Shown here piece after piece: positions 29,426 to 35,493 of a stretch of DNA of 35,493 nt. The notes under the pieces are model-generated. The model saw only the letters and a program-made list of their open reading frames with translations. It was not told where the DNA came from and did no database searches. Position numbers and translations under genes: made by a program. The DNA is from Actinomycetes bacterium. Lineage in GTDB: Bacteria > Actinomycetota > Acidimicrobiia > Acidimicrobiales > CADCSY01. The stretch covers positions 1 through 35,493 of the forward strand of contig JAODBP010000007.1 in the NCBI GenBank assembly GCA_025464025.1. Reading direction: 5' to 3'. The stretch's first letter is position 1. Every line of letters begins with the position of its first letter.

Positions 29426-29432
29426 CATGATA
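29426..29432. promoter_or_regulatory. Superimposed divergent -10 elements
   Basis: Read on the minus strand, 29432-29427 is TATCAT, seven bases before the NfuA start. Read on the plus strand, 29426-29431 is CATGAT, six bases before GTG 29438 of the ATP-grasp gene. Both transcripts would be leaderless and could not be initiated at once. Confidence 0.42.
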
Positions 29433-29437
29433 CGAGC

Positions 29438-30607
29438 GTGCGCCGCGTCGTCCTCGTGCTGCCGACGGCGACCTACCGCGCCACCGACTTCCTGGCTGCC
29501 GCCGAGGCCCTCGGAGCGACCGTCGTGGTCGCCTCCGACCGCGACCAGGTCCTGGCCGCTGCCGACCGCTCGCTGACGGTCGACCTCGCCGACGGGCCGG
29601 GGACGGCCGCTGCGGTGGAGGGGCTCGATGCCCGGGTGCCGGTCGATGCGGTGGTCGCGGTCGACGACCAGGGCGTGATCGTGGCGGCCGAGGCGGCGGC
29701 CCGGCTCGGCCTGCCCCACAACCCGCCCGAGGCGGTGGCGACGACCCGCGACAAGGTCAAGCTGCGCCACGCCCTCGGCCGGGCCGAGGTGCGCCAGCCG
29801 GCCTTCCGGGTCGTGGAGGGCGACGAGCTGCCCGACCTGCCCCTCCCGTGGGTGGTGAAGCCCCTCGGGCTGTCGGGGAGCACCGGGGTGATCCGGGTCG
29901 ACGACCGGGCGGCCGCGCCGGCGACGTTCGAGCGGGTGCGGGCCATCGGCGGCTCGCCGACCCTGCTGGTCGAGACGTTCGTGCCCGGGCCCGAGGTCGC
30001 CGTCGAAGGGCTGCTCCGGGCCGGCGAGCTCGAGGTGCTGGCCACCTTCGACAAGCCCGATCCGATGGACGGCCCCTACTTCGAGGAGACGATCTACGTC
30101 ACCCCGTCGCGCCAGCCCCTCGACGGGTTGCACCGCCTGATCCAGCAGGCCTGCACCGCGGTCGGGCTGCTCGAGGGGCCGGTGCACGCCGAGGCCCGCC
30201 TCACGCCCGAGGGCCCGGTGCTGCTCGAGGTGGCGGCCCGGTCGATCGGCGGGCTGTGCGGGCGGACGTTGCGGTTCGGCGCCGGCGTGTCGCTCGAGGA
30301 GCTGATCCTGCGCCACGCCCTGGGGCTGCCCACCGACGGCATGGTCCGGGAGGACGTGGCGGCCGGCGTGATGATGCTGCCGATCCCGAGGTCGGGGACC
30401 CTCCGGGAGGTCCGCGGCCAGGACGAGGCCCGGGCCGTGCCCGGCGTGGTCGGCCTCGAGATCACCGTCCCTCGGGGCCGGGAGGTGCGGGCGCTGCCCG
30501 AAGGCGACCGCTACCTCGGCTTCCTCTTCGCCCGGGGCGACACCCCCGCCGACGTCGAGGCCACGCTGCGGGCGGCGCACGCCTGCCTCGAGGTCAGGGT
30601 TGACTAG
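29438..30607 (+). CDS. ATP-grasp ligase, partner of the radical SAM gene
   Basis: 389 residues. N-terminal pre-ATP-grasp domain (RRVVLVLPTATYRATDFLAA, then VDAVVAVDDQGVIVAAEAA). The ATP-grasp core starts with NPPEAVATTRDKVKLRHAL and contains PWVVKPLGLSGSTGVIRVDD (the ATP-binding Lys and glycine-rich loop), LLVETFVPGPEVAVEGLL, and the metal-binding EARLTPEGPVLLEVAARSIGG. It belongs to the carboxylate-amine/thiol ligase type; the substrate is unknown. The product probably acts with the radical SAM protein encoded by the overlapping next gene (8 bases if TTG 30600 is used). Start GTG 29438 has a CATGAT hexamer six bases upstream. Confidence 0.87.
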   Translation: MRRVVLVLPTATYRATDFLAAAEALGATVVVASDRDQVLAAADRSLTVDLADGPGTAAAVEGLDARVPVDAVVAVDDQGVIVAAEAAARLGLPHNPPEAVATTRDKVKLRHALGRAEVRQPAFRVVEGDELPDLPLPWVVKPLGLSGSTGVIRVDDRAAAPATFERVRAIGGSPTLLVETFVPGPEVAVEGLLRAGELEVLATFDKPDPMDGPYFEETIYVTPSRQPLDGLHRLIQQACTAVGLLEGPVHAEARLTPEGPVLLEVAARSIGGLCGRTLRFGAGVSLEELILRHALGLPTDGMVREDVAAGVMMLPIPRSGTLREVRGQDEARAVPGVVGLEITVPRGREVRALPEGDRYLGFLFARGDTPADVEATLRAAHACLEVRVD

Positions 30608-32009
30608 GCGGGTGCGCATCCTGTTGGTGTCGGCCTACGAGCTCGGCCACCAGCCGCTGCACGTGGCGTCGCCGGCCGGGGCGCTGCGCCGCCGGGGCCA
30701 CGACGTGCGGGTCGTCGACCTGGCCGTCGACGACTGGGACCCGGCCGTGGTCGACGACGTCGACGCCGTGGCCGTCTCGGTGCCCATGCACACCGCCACC
30801 CGCCTCGCCCTCGAGGTGGCAGCGTCCGTGGCCGGCCGGGTGCCGACGTGCGCCTACGGCCTGTACGCCCCGGCGGCGGCCGACGGGTTCGACCGGGCGA
30901 TCGCCGGGGAGTACGAGCCGGCGCTCCTCGACTGGATCGACGAGCGGGGGAGCGGGCTCACCGTCCACCTCCAGCGGGGGTCCTTCGGGCTCCCGGCGCG
31001 CGACCTGCTGCCGCCACTCGACCGCTACGCCAAGCTCGCCATCGGCGGCGAGGAGCGGCTGGTGGGCGCGGTCGAGGCCAGCCACGGGTGCTCGTCCCGC
31101 TGCCGGCACTGCCCGGTCCCGGCCGTGTACGACGGTCGACTCCGCATCGTGGGCGAGGAGGCGGTGCTGGCCGACGTCGACCAGCTCGTGGCCCTCGGTG
31201 CCGAGCACCTCACGTTCGCCGACCCCGACTTCCTCAACGGCGCGGCCCACTCGATGCGCGTCGCCCGCGCCGTGCACGAGCGCCACCCGCAGCTCACGTT
31301 CGACGTCACCACGAAGATCGAGCTGATCCTCCGCCACCGCGACCTCTGGACCGAGCTGGCCGAGATGGGCTGCCTGTTCGTCACGACCGCGCTCGAGTGC
31401 GTCGACGACGAGGTGCTCGCCCTGCTCGACAAGGGCCACACCGCGGCCGACGCGGCGGAGGCCGTCGGCGTGCTGCGTGCCGCCGGGATCGAGCCCCGCC
31501 CGTCGCTGCTGCCGTTCACGCCGTGGACCTCGCTCGGCTCACTGGTCGACCTGGTCGACTTCGTCGTCGACCACGACCTGGCCGCCAACACCGAGCCGGT
31601 GCACTGGACGATCCGGCTGCTGGTGCCGCCCGGCTCGCTCCTGCTCGGTCACGGCGACTTCGGTGCCTACGACCCCGACCAGCTGGCGCACCCGTGGGCC
31701 TCGCCCCTCGACGGCCTCCAGGCCCGGCTGGCCTCGCTGGTGGAGGCGGCGACCGACCGCCCGGCGGTCGAGGTCTTCCGCGCCGTGGCCGCCGAGATCC
31801 GGTCAGCCGCCGGGCTCGACCCCGACGTCGGCGCCCTCGACGAGGGCGCCGGCCGGCCCCGGCTCACCGAGGCCTGGTTCTGCTGCGCGGAGCCCATTGG
31901 CCTCGCTTCGCAGGCTGCGCTCGGCTCGGCCTGCTCGCTGGCGCTCCCTACGGCCGGCCGACCTAGCGGTCAGGCGATGCCGCTGGCGTCGCCGGCGCTG
32001 CGCACTTGA
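30600..32009 (+). CDS. CCAEP-tail (CUAEP/CCAEP-type) radical SAM protein
   Basis: 469 residues as read. Residues 5-120 resemble a B12-binding-like Rossmann domain (ILLVSAYELGHQPLHVASPA) but lack an obvious cobalamin DxHxxG. The radical SAM domain has the 4Fe-4S motif C164-x3-C168-x2-C171 in GCSSRCRHCPVPA, then LTFADPDFLNG and TALECVDDEVLALLDKGH. Near the C-terminus RLTEAWFCCAEP places C428-C429-A-E-P, the tail of the CUAEP/CCAEP radical SAM family, in which some members carry selenocysteine. Here the frame runs 37 residues further into repetitive GC-rich sequence and 40 bases into the opposite response-regulator gene. GTG 30612 is an alternative start; TTG 30600 has GAGG six bases upstream. 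Confidence 0.88.
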   Translation: MTRRVRILLVSAYELGHQPLHVASPAGALRRRGHDVRVVDLAVDDWDPAVVDDVDAVAVSVPMHTATRLALEVAASVAGRVPTCAYGLYAPAAADGFDRAIAGEYEPALLDWIDERGSGLTVHLQRGSFGLPARDLLPPLDRYAKLAIGGEERLVGAVEASHGCSSRCRHCPVPAVYDGRLRIVGEEAVLADVDQLVALGAEHLTFADPDFLNGAAHSMRVARAVHERHPQLTFDVTTKIELILRHRDLWTELAEMGCLFVTTALECVDDEVLALLDKGHTAADAAEAVGVLRAAGIEPRPSLLPFTPWTSLGSLVDLVDFVVDHDLAANTEPVHWTIRLLVPPGSLLLGHGDFGAYDPDQLAHPWASPLDGLQARLASLVEAATDRPAVEVFRAVAAEIRSAAGLDPDVGALDEGAGRPRLTEAWFCCAEPIGLASQAALGSACSLALPTAGRPSGQAMPLASPALRT

Positions 32010-32365
32010 GCGACGGCGGCTTCGAGGGCGACCTCGATCGGCGTGAAGTTCGCCGTCTTCAGCACCAGCGGGATGCGCAGGCGGGCCATCTCGTTGCGCA
32101 CGAAGTCGCCGGCCACCGCGGTGTAGGCGATGATCGCCACGTCGGGGAAGTCGGTGCGCAGTCGGGGGATCGTCTCGAACCCGTTCACCCGCGGCATCAG
32201 CAGGTCGAGGATGACGGCGTCGGGTGGATCGTCCCGGCAGGCGTCGAGCGCCTCCTCGCCGTCGCTGGCCTCGGCGGTCACGACGTGGCCGTGCGTCTCG
32301 AGCTGGAGCCGGAGGAGCAGGCGGACGTCCGCCTCGTCGTCGACGACGAGGATGCGCAGCGTCAT
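31970..32365 (-). CDS. Single-domain response regulator
   Basis: 131 residues, receiver domain only. MTLRILVVDDEADVRLLLRL gives the acidic pair D9/D10, the phosphorylated Asp is D54 in AVILDLLMPRVNGFE, the Thr is in IIAYTAV and the conserved Lys is K103 (LVLKTAN). There is no DNA-binding output domain, so it acts through protein contacts like CheY or as a phosphorelay element. Its ATG overlaps the stop of the upstream histidine kinase (ATGA), giving a coupled pair. Its 3' end overlaps the convergent radical SAM frame by 40 bases. Confidence 0.9.
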   Translation of the reverse strand: MTLRILVVDDEADVRLLLRLQLETHGHVVTAEASDGEEALDACRDDPPDAVILDLLMPRVNGFETIPRLRTDFPDVAIIAYTAVAGDFVRNEMARLRIPLVLKTANFTPIEVALEAAVAQVRSAGDASGIA

Positions 32366-33021
32366 GTCGACGGGAGCTCGAGGCGGGCGATCACCCCACC
32401 GGCGGTTCCCTGCCGGAGCGTCACCTCGCCACCTTCGGATCGGGCGAGGGTGCGGGCGATGGCCAGGCCGAGGCCGAGCCCGGCCGCCGTGGTGACGGCC
32501 CGCTCGCCCCGATAGAAGGCCTCGGCGGCCAGCTCGATGTCCTTGGCCGGGAGGGTCGAGCCGCCGCTCGCCACCTCGAGGACGGCGTCGGCGCCTTCGA
32601 CGCTGGCGGTGACGACGATCGGCGGGGCGCCGTGGATCGAGGCGTTGTCGAGCAGGACGGCCACGGCGTGGTGGGCCACACCGGGCCGGACCTTGGCCAC
32701 GGCCGCGCCCAGGAAGGTGGGCTCGACGCCGCCCTCCCACGCCGATCGGGCCGCGGCGATCAGGTCGACCGGCTCGCGCGGGCCGACCGGGATGACCGTC
32801 TCGACGGCGGCCGCCAGGAGCAGGTCCTCGACCAGGCGGTCGAGGCGATGGGCGTTGCGGCCGATCGCCGCGACCAGCTCGGTGCGGGTCGCCTCGTCGG
32901 TGGCGACGGCGAGCTGGTCGGCCAGGCCGGTCAGCGTGGTGACCGGCGTGCGGAGCTCGTGGCCGATCACGTTGAGGACGCGCCTCCGCAAGAGGTCGAG
33001 GTCCTCCCGATCGACGGCCAT
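32362..33021 (-). CDS. Soluble histidine kinase with altered ATP-lid motif
   Basis: 219 residues from ATG 33021. The dimerisation/phosphoacceptor helix is at residues 10-60, with H21 in NVIGHELRTPVTTL. The ATPase domain has the N box VAVLLDNASIHG and a G2-like GLGLGLAIARTLARSEGG, but the G1 box usually reading DxGxG is replaced by ASGGSTLP. Activity may thus be weak or altered. No membrane segment and no sensor domain precede the phosphoacceptor helix, so input must come from a partner protein. Coupled to the receiver gene downstream. A TACGCT hexamer nine bases upstream supports the start; a longer frame reaching 33171 is not supported. Confidence 0.85.
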   Translation of the reverse strand: MAVDREDLDLLRRRVLNVIGHELRTPVTTLTGLADQLAVATDEATRTELVAAIGRNAHRLDRLVEDLLLAAAVETVIPVGPREPVDLIAAARSAWEGGVEPTFLGAAVAKVRPGVAHHAVAVLLDNASIHGAPPIVVTASVEGADAVLEVASGGSTLPAKDIELAAEAFYRGERAVTTAAGLGLGLAIARTLARSEGGEVTLRQGTAGGVIARLELPST

Positions 33022-33030
33022 CGGCGGTGG

Positions 33031-33036
33031 AGCGTA
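33031..33036 (-). promoter_or_regulatory. -10 element TACGCT of the kinase/regulator pair
   Basis: Minus-strand TACGCT, nine bases before ATG 33021. Confidence 0.38.
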
Positions 33037-33045
33037 ACGGCCGCA

Positions 33046-33057
33046 GGTGGCGCCACC
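33046..33057. promoter_or_regulatory. Perfect 12-bp palindrome GGTGGCGCCACC, candidate operator
   Basis: It lies nine bases upstream of the proposed kinase -10, across its spacer and -35 region, in the 127-base divergent gap towards DUF3107. All-GC neighbourhoods produce such palindromes by chance more often, so confidence is modest. Confidence 0.3.
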
Positions 33058-33104
33058 ACGCGATCCGGTTCGGGCGATCGGGCGGAGGTCACCGGGCGGG
33101 CACG

Positions 33105-33110
33105 TACGAT
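33105..33110 (+). promoter_or_regulatory. -10 element TACGAT upstream of DUF3107
   Basis: TACGAT on the plus strand, 38 bases before GTG 33149, which has a GGAGG Shine-Dalgarno. This unit is therefore probably leadered, unlike most first genes in the window. Confidence 0.35.
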
Positions 33111-33148
33111 GGCCGCCCACCCCGGACCACCGCTGGAGGACCACGAAC

Positions 33149-33388
33149 GTGGACGTGCGCATCGGCGTCACCTACTCGCCCAAGGAGCTCGACCTGGAGC
33201 TGGAGGACGCCACCGACGCGGCCGCCGTCCGCTCGCAGGTGGAGGCCGCGCTCGGCGGTGGTGAGTCCGCGGTCCTGTGGCTCACCGACAAGAAGGGCCG
33301 GACCGTCGGCGTGCCCGTCGGCAAGATCGCCTACATCGAGGTCGGCGCGCCCGGTCCGGGTCGCAGCATCGGGTTCGCCGGCGCCTAG
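33149..33388 (+). CDS. DUF3107 family protein
   Basis: 79 residues. Begins VDVRIGVTYSPKELDLELED and contains VLWLTDKKGRTVGVPVGKIAYIEVG, the pattern of DUF3107, a small actinobacterial family of unknown function (the mycobacterial antigen TB9.4 is a member). GTG 33149 is preceded by TGGAGGACC as ribosome binding site. It reads in the same direction as two ArsA-like ATPase genes that start 18 bases later, so the three probably form an operon. Confidence 0.85.
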   Translation: MDVRIGVTYSPKELDLELEDATDAAAVRSQVEAALGGGESAVLWLTDKKGRTVGVPVGKIAYIEVGAPGPGRSIGFAGA

Positions 33389-33406
33389 GCGAGGTACAGC
33401 GCACCG

Positions 33407-34345
33407 GTGACGGGCCTGCTCGATCGCCGGCTGCTCTTCGTCACCGGGAAGGGCGGCGTCGGCAAGACCACCGTCGCCGCCGGCCTCGGCCTGCTCGCAG
33501 CGCGGGCGGGGAAGCGCACGCTCGTCTGCGAGGTCGACGCCAAGGGCAACCTGGCCGACTTCTTCGAGGCCGGGCCCACCTCGTTCAAGCCGCGGCAGGT
33601 GCAGCCCTCGCTGTGGGCCATGTCGATGGACACCGAGGAGTCGCTGAAGGAGTACCTGAGCCTCCAGCTCAAGCTCCCGCTCCTGTCGCGGATCGGTCCG
33701 CTGGCCAAGACGTTCGACTTCATCGCCACCGCCGCGCCCGGCGTCCGCGAGATCCTCACCGTCGGGAAGCTGGCGTGGGAGGTGCGCGAGGGCCACTACG
33801 ACCTGGTCATCGCCGACGCCTCGGCATCGGGGCACATCGTCGGGCAGCTCCGGGCGCCGGAGGCGATCAAGGAGCTGATCAGCGTCGGGCTGGTGCGCGA
33901 CCAGACCGAGTGGATGACCGAGATCCTCACCGACGCCCGGCAGACCGGGGTGGTGATCGTGGCCTCGCCGGAGGAGATGCCGGTCACCGAGTCGCTCGAG
34001 CTGATCGACCGGCTGGCCGAGACCGACGTCGACGTGGCCGCCATCGTGGTCAACCGGGTGCTGCCCGAGCTGTTCGGCCGGGGCGAGGAGGCCATCTTCG
34101 AGAAGTTGGCCCGCCCGGCGACCGTGAAGGCGCTGTCGGCCGCGGCCGGTGGGCCGGCCGGCCCCGTCATCGAGGCGGCCCGGCTCGCGGTCACGCTGCG
34201 GCGGACCCGCACGGCCCACCTCGACCGACTGCGGGCCGGCGTCGACCCCACGCTGCCGATCCTCTACGTGCCCGAGCTGTTCGCCCGCTCCCACGGCATG
34301 CGGGCCACCACCCAGGTCGCCGAGCGGCTGGGGGAGGAGCTCTAG
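33407..34345 (+). CDS. ArsA/GET3-like ATPase, first of a pair
   Basis: 312 residues. Deviant Walker A FVTGKGGVGKTT with the signature lysine K15 and K20, VCEVDAKGNLADFF (switch I region with Asp), and LVIADASASGHIVGQL (switch II region, in place of the DTAPTGH of classical ArsA). It resembles the mycobacterial Rv3679 protein, which forms a complex with Rv3680. No metal-binding cysteine triad of arsenite pumps is seen, and no arsB or arsC is nearby, so an arsenic pump is unlikely; a client-carrying or envelope role is more likely. Ends with a TAG that shares a base with the GTG of the second ATPase. Confidence 0.87.
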   Translation: MTGLLDRRLLFVTGKGGVGKTTVAAGLGLLAARAGKRTLVCEVDAKGNLADFFEAGPTSFKPRQVQPSLWAMSMDTEESLKEYLSLQLKLPLLSRIGPLAKTFDFIATAAPGVREILTVGKLAWEVREGHYDLVIADASASGHIVGQLRAPEAIKELISVGLVRDQTEWMTEILTDARQTGVVIVASPEEMPVTESLELIDRLAETDVDVAAIVVNRVLPELFGRGEEAIFEKLARPATVKALSAAAGGPAGPVIEAARLAVTLRRTRTAHLDRLRAGVDPTLPILYVPELFARSHGMRATTQVAERLGEEL

Positions 34346-35490
34346 TGCGCGAGCTCGAGCGGCTGCTGGCGGCCAAGGAGATCGTCGTGACCTGCGGCTC
34401 CGGGGGCGTGGGCAAGACCACCACGGCGGCGGCGCTCGGCACCATGGCGGCCGTCCACCTCGGCGGGAAGGTGCTCGTGCTCACCGTCGACCCGGCCCGC
34501 CGGCTGGCCACGGCGATGGGGCTCGAGGCGTTCGGCAACCTCGAGACCCAGGTGCCACCCGCAGCGTTCGCCGAAGCCGGCGTCGAACCCCGCGGCGAGC
34601 TGTGGGCCGCCATGCTCGACACCAAGGCGAGCTGGGACGACCTCGTCCACCGCCACGCCCCGGACGAGAAGACGCGCCAGGCGATCCTCGCCAACCCGCT
34701 GTACCAGAACATCACCGGCAAGTTCGTCCAGAGCCACGACTACATCGCCATGGAGCGGCTCTACGAGCTGCACGCCTCCGGCACCTACGACCTGATCGTC
34801 GTCGACACGCCGCCGACGCGGAACGCCATCGACTTCCTCGAGGCCCCCGAGCGCATGGCCGACTTCTTCAGCAGCAAGTTCCTGCGGCTGCTGATCGCCC
34901 CGTCGCGCTCGAAGCTGTTCAACGTGGCCTCGAAGCCGTTCTACTCCGTGGCCGACCGCATCCTCGGCTCGGCGTTCCTCGAGGACATCGCCGAGTTCTT
35001 CATCCTCTTCCAGTCGATGTACTCGGGCTTCGTCGAACGGGCCCGAGCGGTCGAGCGGGTGATCGCCGACCGTCGTACGACCTTCGTCGTCGTGTCCACG
35101 TTGGAGTCGGCCCCGGTGCGCGAGGCCGAGTTCTTCATCGAGGCCCTGTCGGACAAGAAGCTCCACCTCGGCGCGCTCGTGCTCAACAAGGTGCTGCCCG
35201 GCTACCTGTGCTCCGACGAGGCCACGGCAGTCGCCCGCCGCTTCTGCGCCGACGCCGGCTCGGTCGTCGGCGCCCTGCCGAAGGCGGTGGGCCCGCCCGA
35301 GGAGGTCGAGCGGGTGCTGGCCGAGCTGGGAGAGAGCTTCCTCAACTTCCAGGTGGTGGCCAAGCGCGAGGCCGAGCAGCGGGCCGAGCTGGGCGTGAAG
35401 CCCGACGTCGTGGTGTCGGTGCCCTACCTCGACCGCGACATCTACGACCTCGCCGGCCTCCTCGAGGTCGGCCAGACCCTCTGGGGCTGA
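34345..35490 (+). CDS. ArsA/GET3-like ATPase, second of a pair
   Basis: 381 residues, complete; the stop is three bases before the window end. Walker A reads CGSGGVGKTTTAAA: the catalytic K24 is present, but the signature lysine position is Ser19. Then LVLTVDPARRLATAMGL (switch I) and LIVVDTPPTRNAIDFLEAP (switch II), a hydrophobic helical insert (SKFLRLLIAPSRSKLFNVAS, EFFILFQSMYSG) that could bind a client helix as in GET3, and LVLNKVLPGYL near the C-terminus. It pairs with the first ATPase through a one-base overlap and resembles mycobacterial Rv3680. The two probably form a hetero-oligomer in which only the first subunit has the intersubunit lysine (inference). Confidence 0.87.
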   Translation: MRELERLLAAKEIVVTCGSGGVGKTTTAAALGTMAAVHLGGKVLVLTVDPARRLATAMGLEAFGNLETQVPPAAFAEAGVEPRGELWAAMLDTKASWDDLVHRHAPDEKTRQAILANPLYQNITGKFVQSHDYIAMERLYELHASGTYDLIVVDTPPTRNAIDFLEAPERMADFFSSKFLRLLIAPSRSKLFNVASKPFYSVADRILGSAFLEDIAEFFILFQSMYSGFVERARAVERVIADRRTTFVVVSTLESAPVREAEFFIEALSDKKLHLGALVLNKVLPGYLCSDEATAVARRFCADAGSVVGALPKAVGPPEEVERVLAELGESFLNFQVVAKREAEQRAELGVKPDVVVSVPYLDRDIYDLAGLLEVGQTLWG

Positions 35491-35493
35491 CGG

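Noticed and set aside
30612..32009. Selenocysteine at the CxAEP tail of the radical SAM protein
   Set aside because: Both positions are TGC codons (31881-31886), so this is the cysteine version; no in-frame UGA needs recoding.
33277..34344. Long N-terminal extension of the second ArsA-like ATPase
   Set aside because: The extension is the shadow of the first ATPase in another frame, rich in Arg and Gly. The ATPase domain begins at GTG 34345.
33407..35490. Arsenite efflux ATPase (arsA) annotation
   Set aside because: No arsB, arsC, arsD or arsR is in the window and the ArsA metal-site cysteines are not seen. A GET3-like or Rv3679/Rv3680-like pair fits better.

Overview
The window is very GC-rich, gene-dense bacterial chromosome with no rRNA, tRNA, CRISPR array or insertion sequence that I can see. 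GTG starts are frequent. An ArsA-like ATPase pair, a DUF3107 protein, a DUF5317 protein, a class E sortase, a SufR-like Fe-S regulator and a 13E12/DUF222-type protein all point to Actinomycetota. The complete cytochrome c maturation System I and the general gene content make Acidimicrobiia or a neighbouring deep lineage my best guess, but that is inference.

Layout. 1-2369 (minus): N-terminal part of a DUF222/HNH protein at the left edge, then an ECF sigma factor with an overlapping membrane-anchored Asp-box (BNR) repeat protein. 2415-3649 (plus): an SDR oxidoreductase and a small HTH protein. 3674-3910 (minus): thiamine-binding-type protein. 4022-8689 (plus): an EAL-GAF-GGDEF c-di-GMP enzyme, then a Rieske oxygenase, an Fe(II)/2OG-type oxygenase and a VOC protein. 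8676-15383 (mostly minus): a YkgJ-type Cys-cluster protein, a TetR regulator, a small membrane protein, a glycosyltransferase, an unknown protein, two membrane HD-domain proteins, a hidden 30-residue ORF with a perfect Shine-Dalgarno, and a DUF5317 protein. 15448-17092: an enoyl-CoA hydratase-like protein without the catalytic glutamates, and a class E sortase.

17123-23491 (plus) is an uninterrupted ccmABCDEFGHI operon in which every gene overlaps the next by 1 to 11 bp. It encodes haem export and ligation for c-type cytochromes, including a 34-residue CcmD. It is followed by an Fe-S neighbourhood: a SixA-like phosphatase, a cysteine desulfurase downstream of a SufR-like regulator, a divergent Mrp ATPase with two overlapping small lipoproteins, then a DUF169 protein behind an NfuA-like scaffold, with a 38-residue membrane ORF.

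The most unusual module is 29438-32009, an ATP-grasp ligase overlapping a radical SAM protein that carries a Cys-Cys-Ala-Glu-Pro tail (the CUAEP/CCAEP-tail radical SAM type). It is probably an uncharacterised biosynthetic pair. The window ends with a histidine kinase/response regulator pair (minus), then DUF3107 and two ArsA/GET3-like ATPases (plus).

A pattern runs through the whole window. Many first genes of transcription units have a TANNNT hexamer (usually TACCGT, TACGCT or TACGAT) ending 6-9 bases before the start codon and no Shine-Dalgarno, which is the arrangement expected for leaderless mRNAs. I used it to choose several starts.
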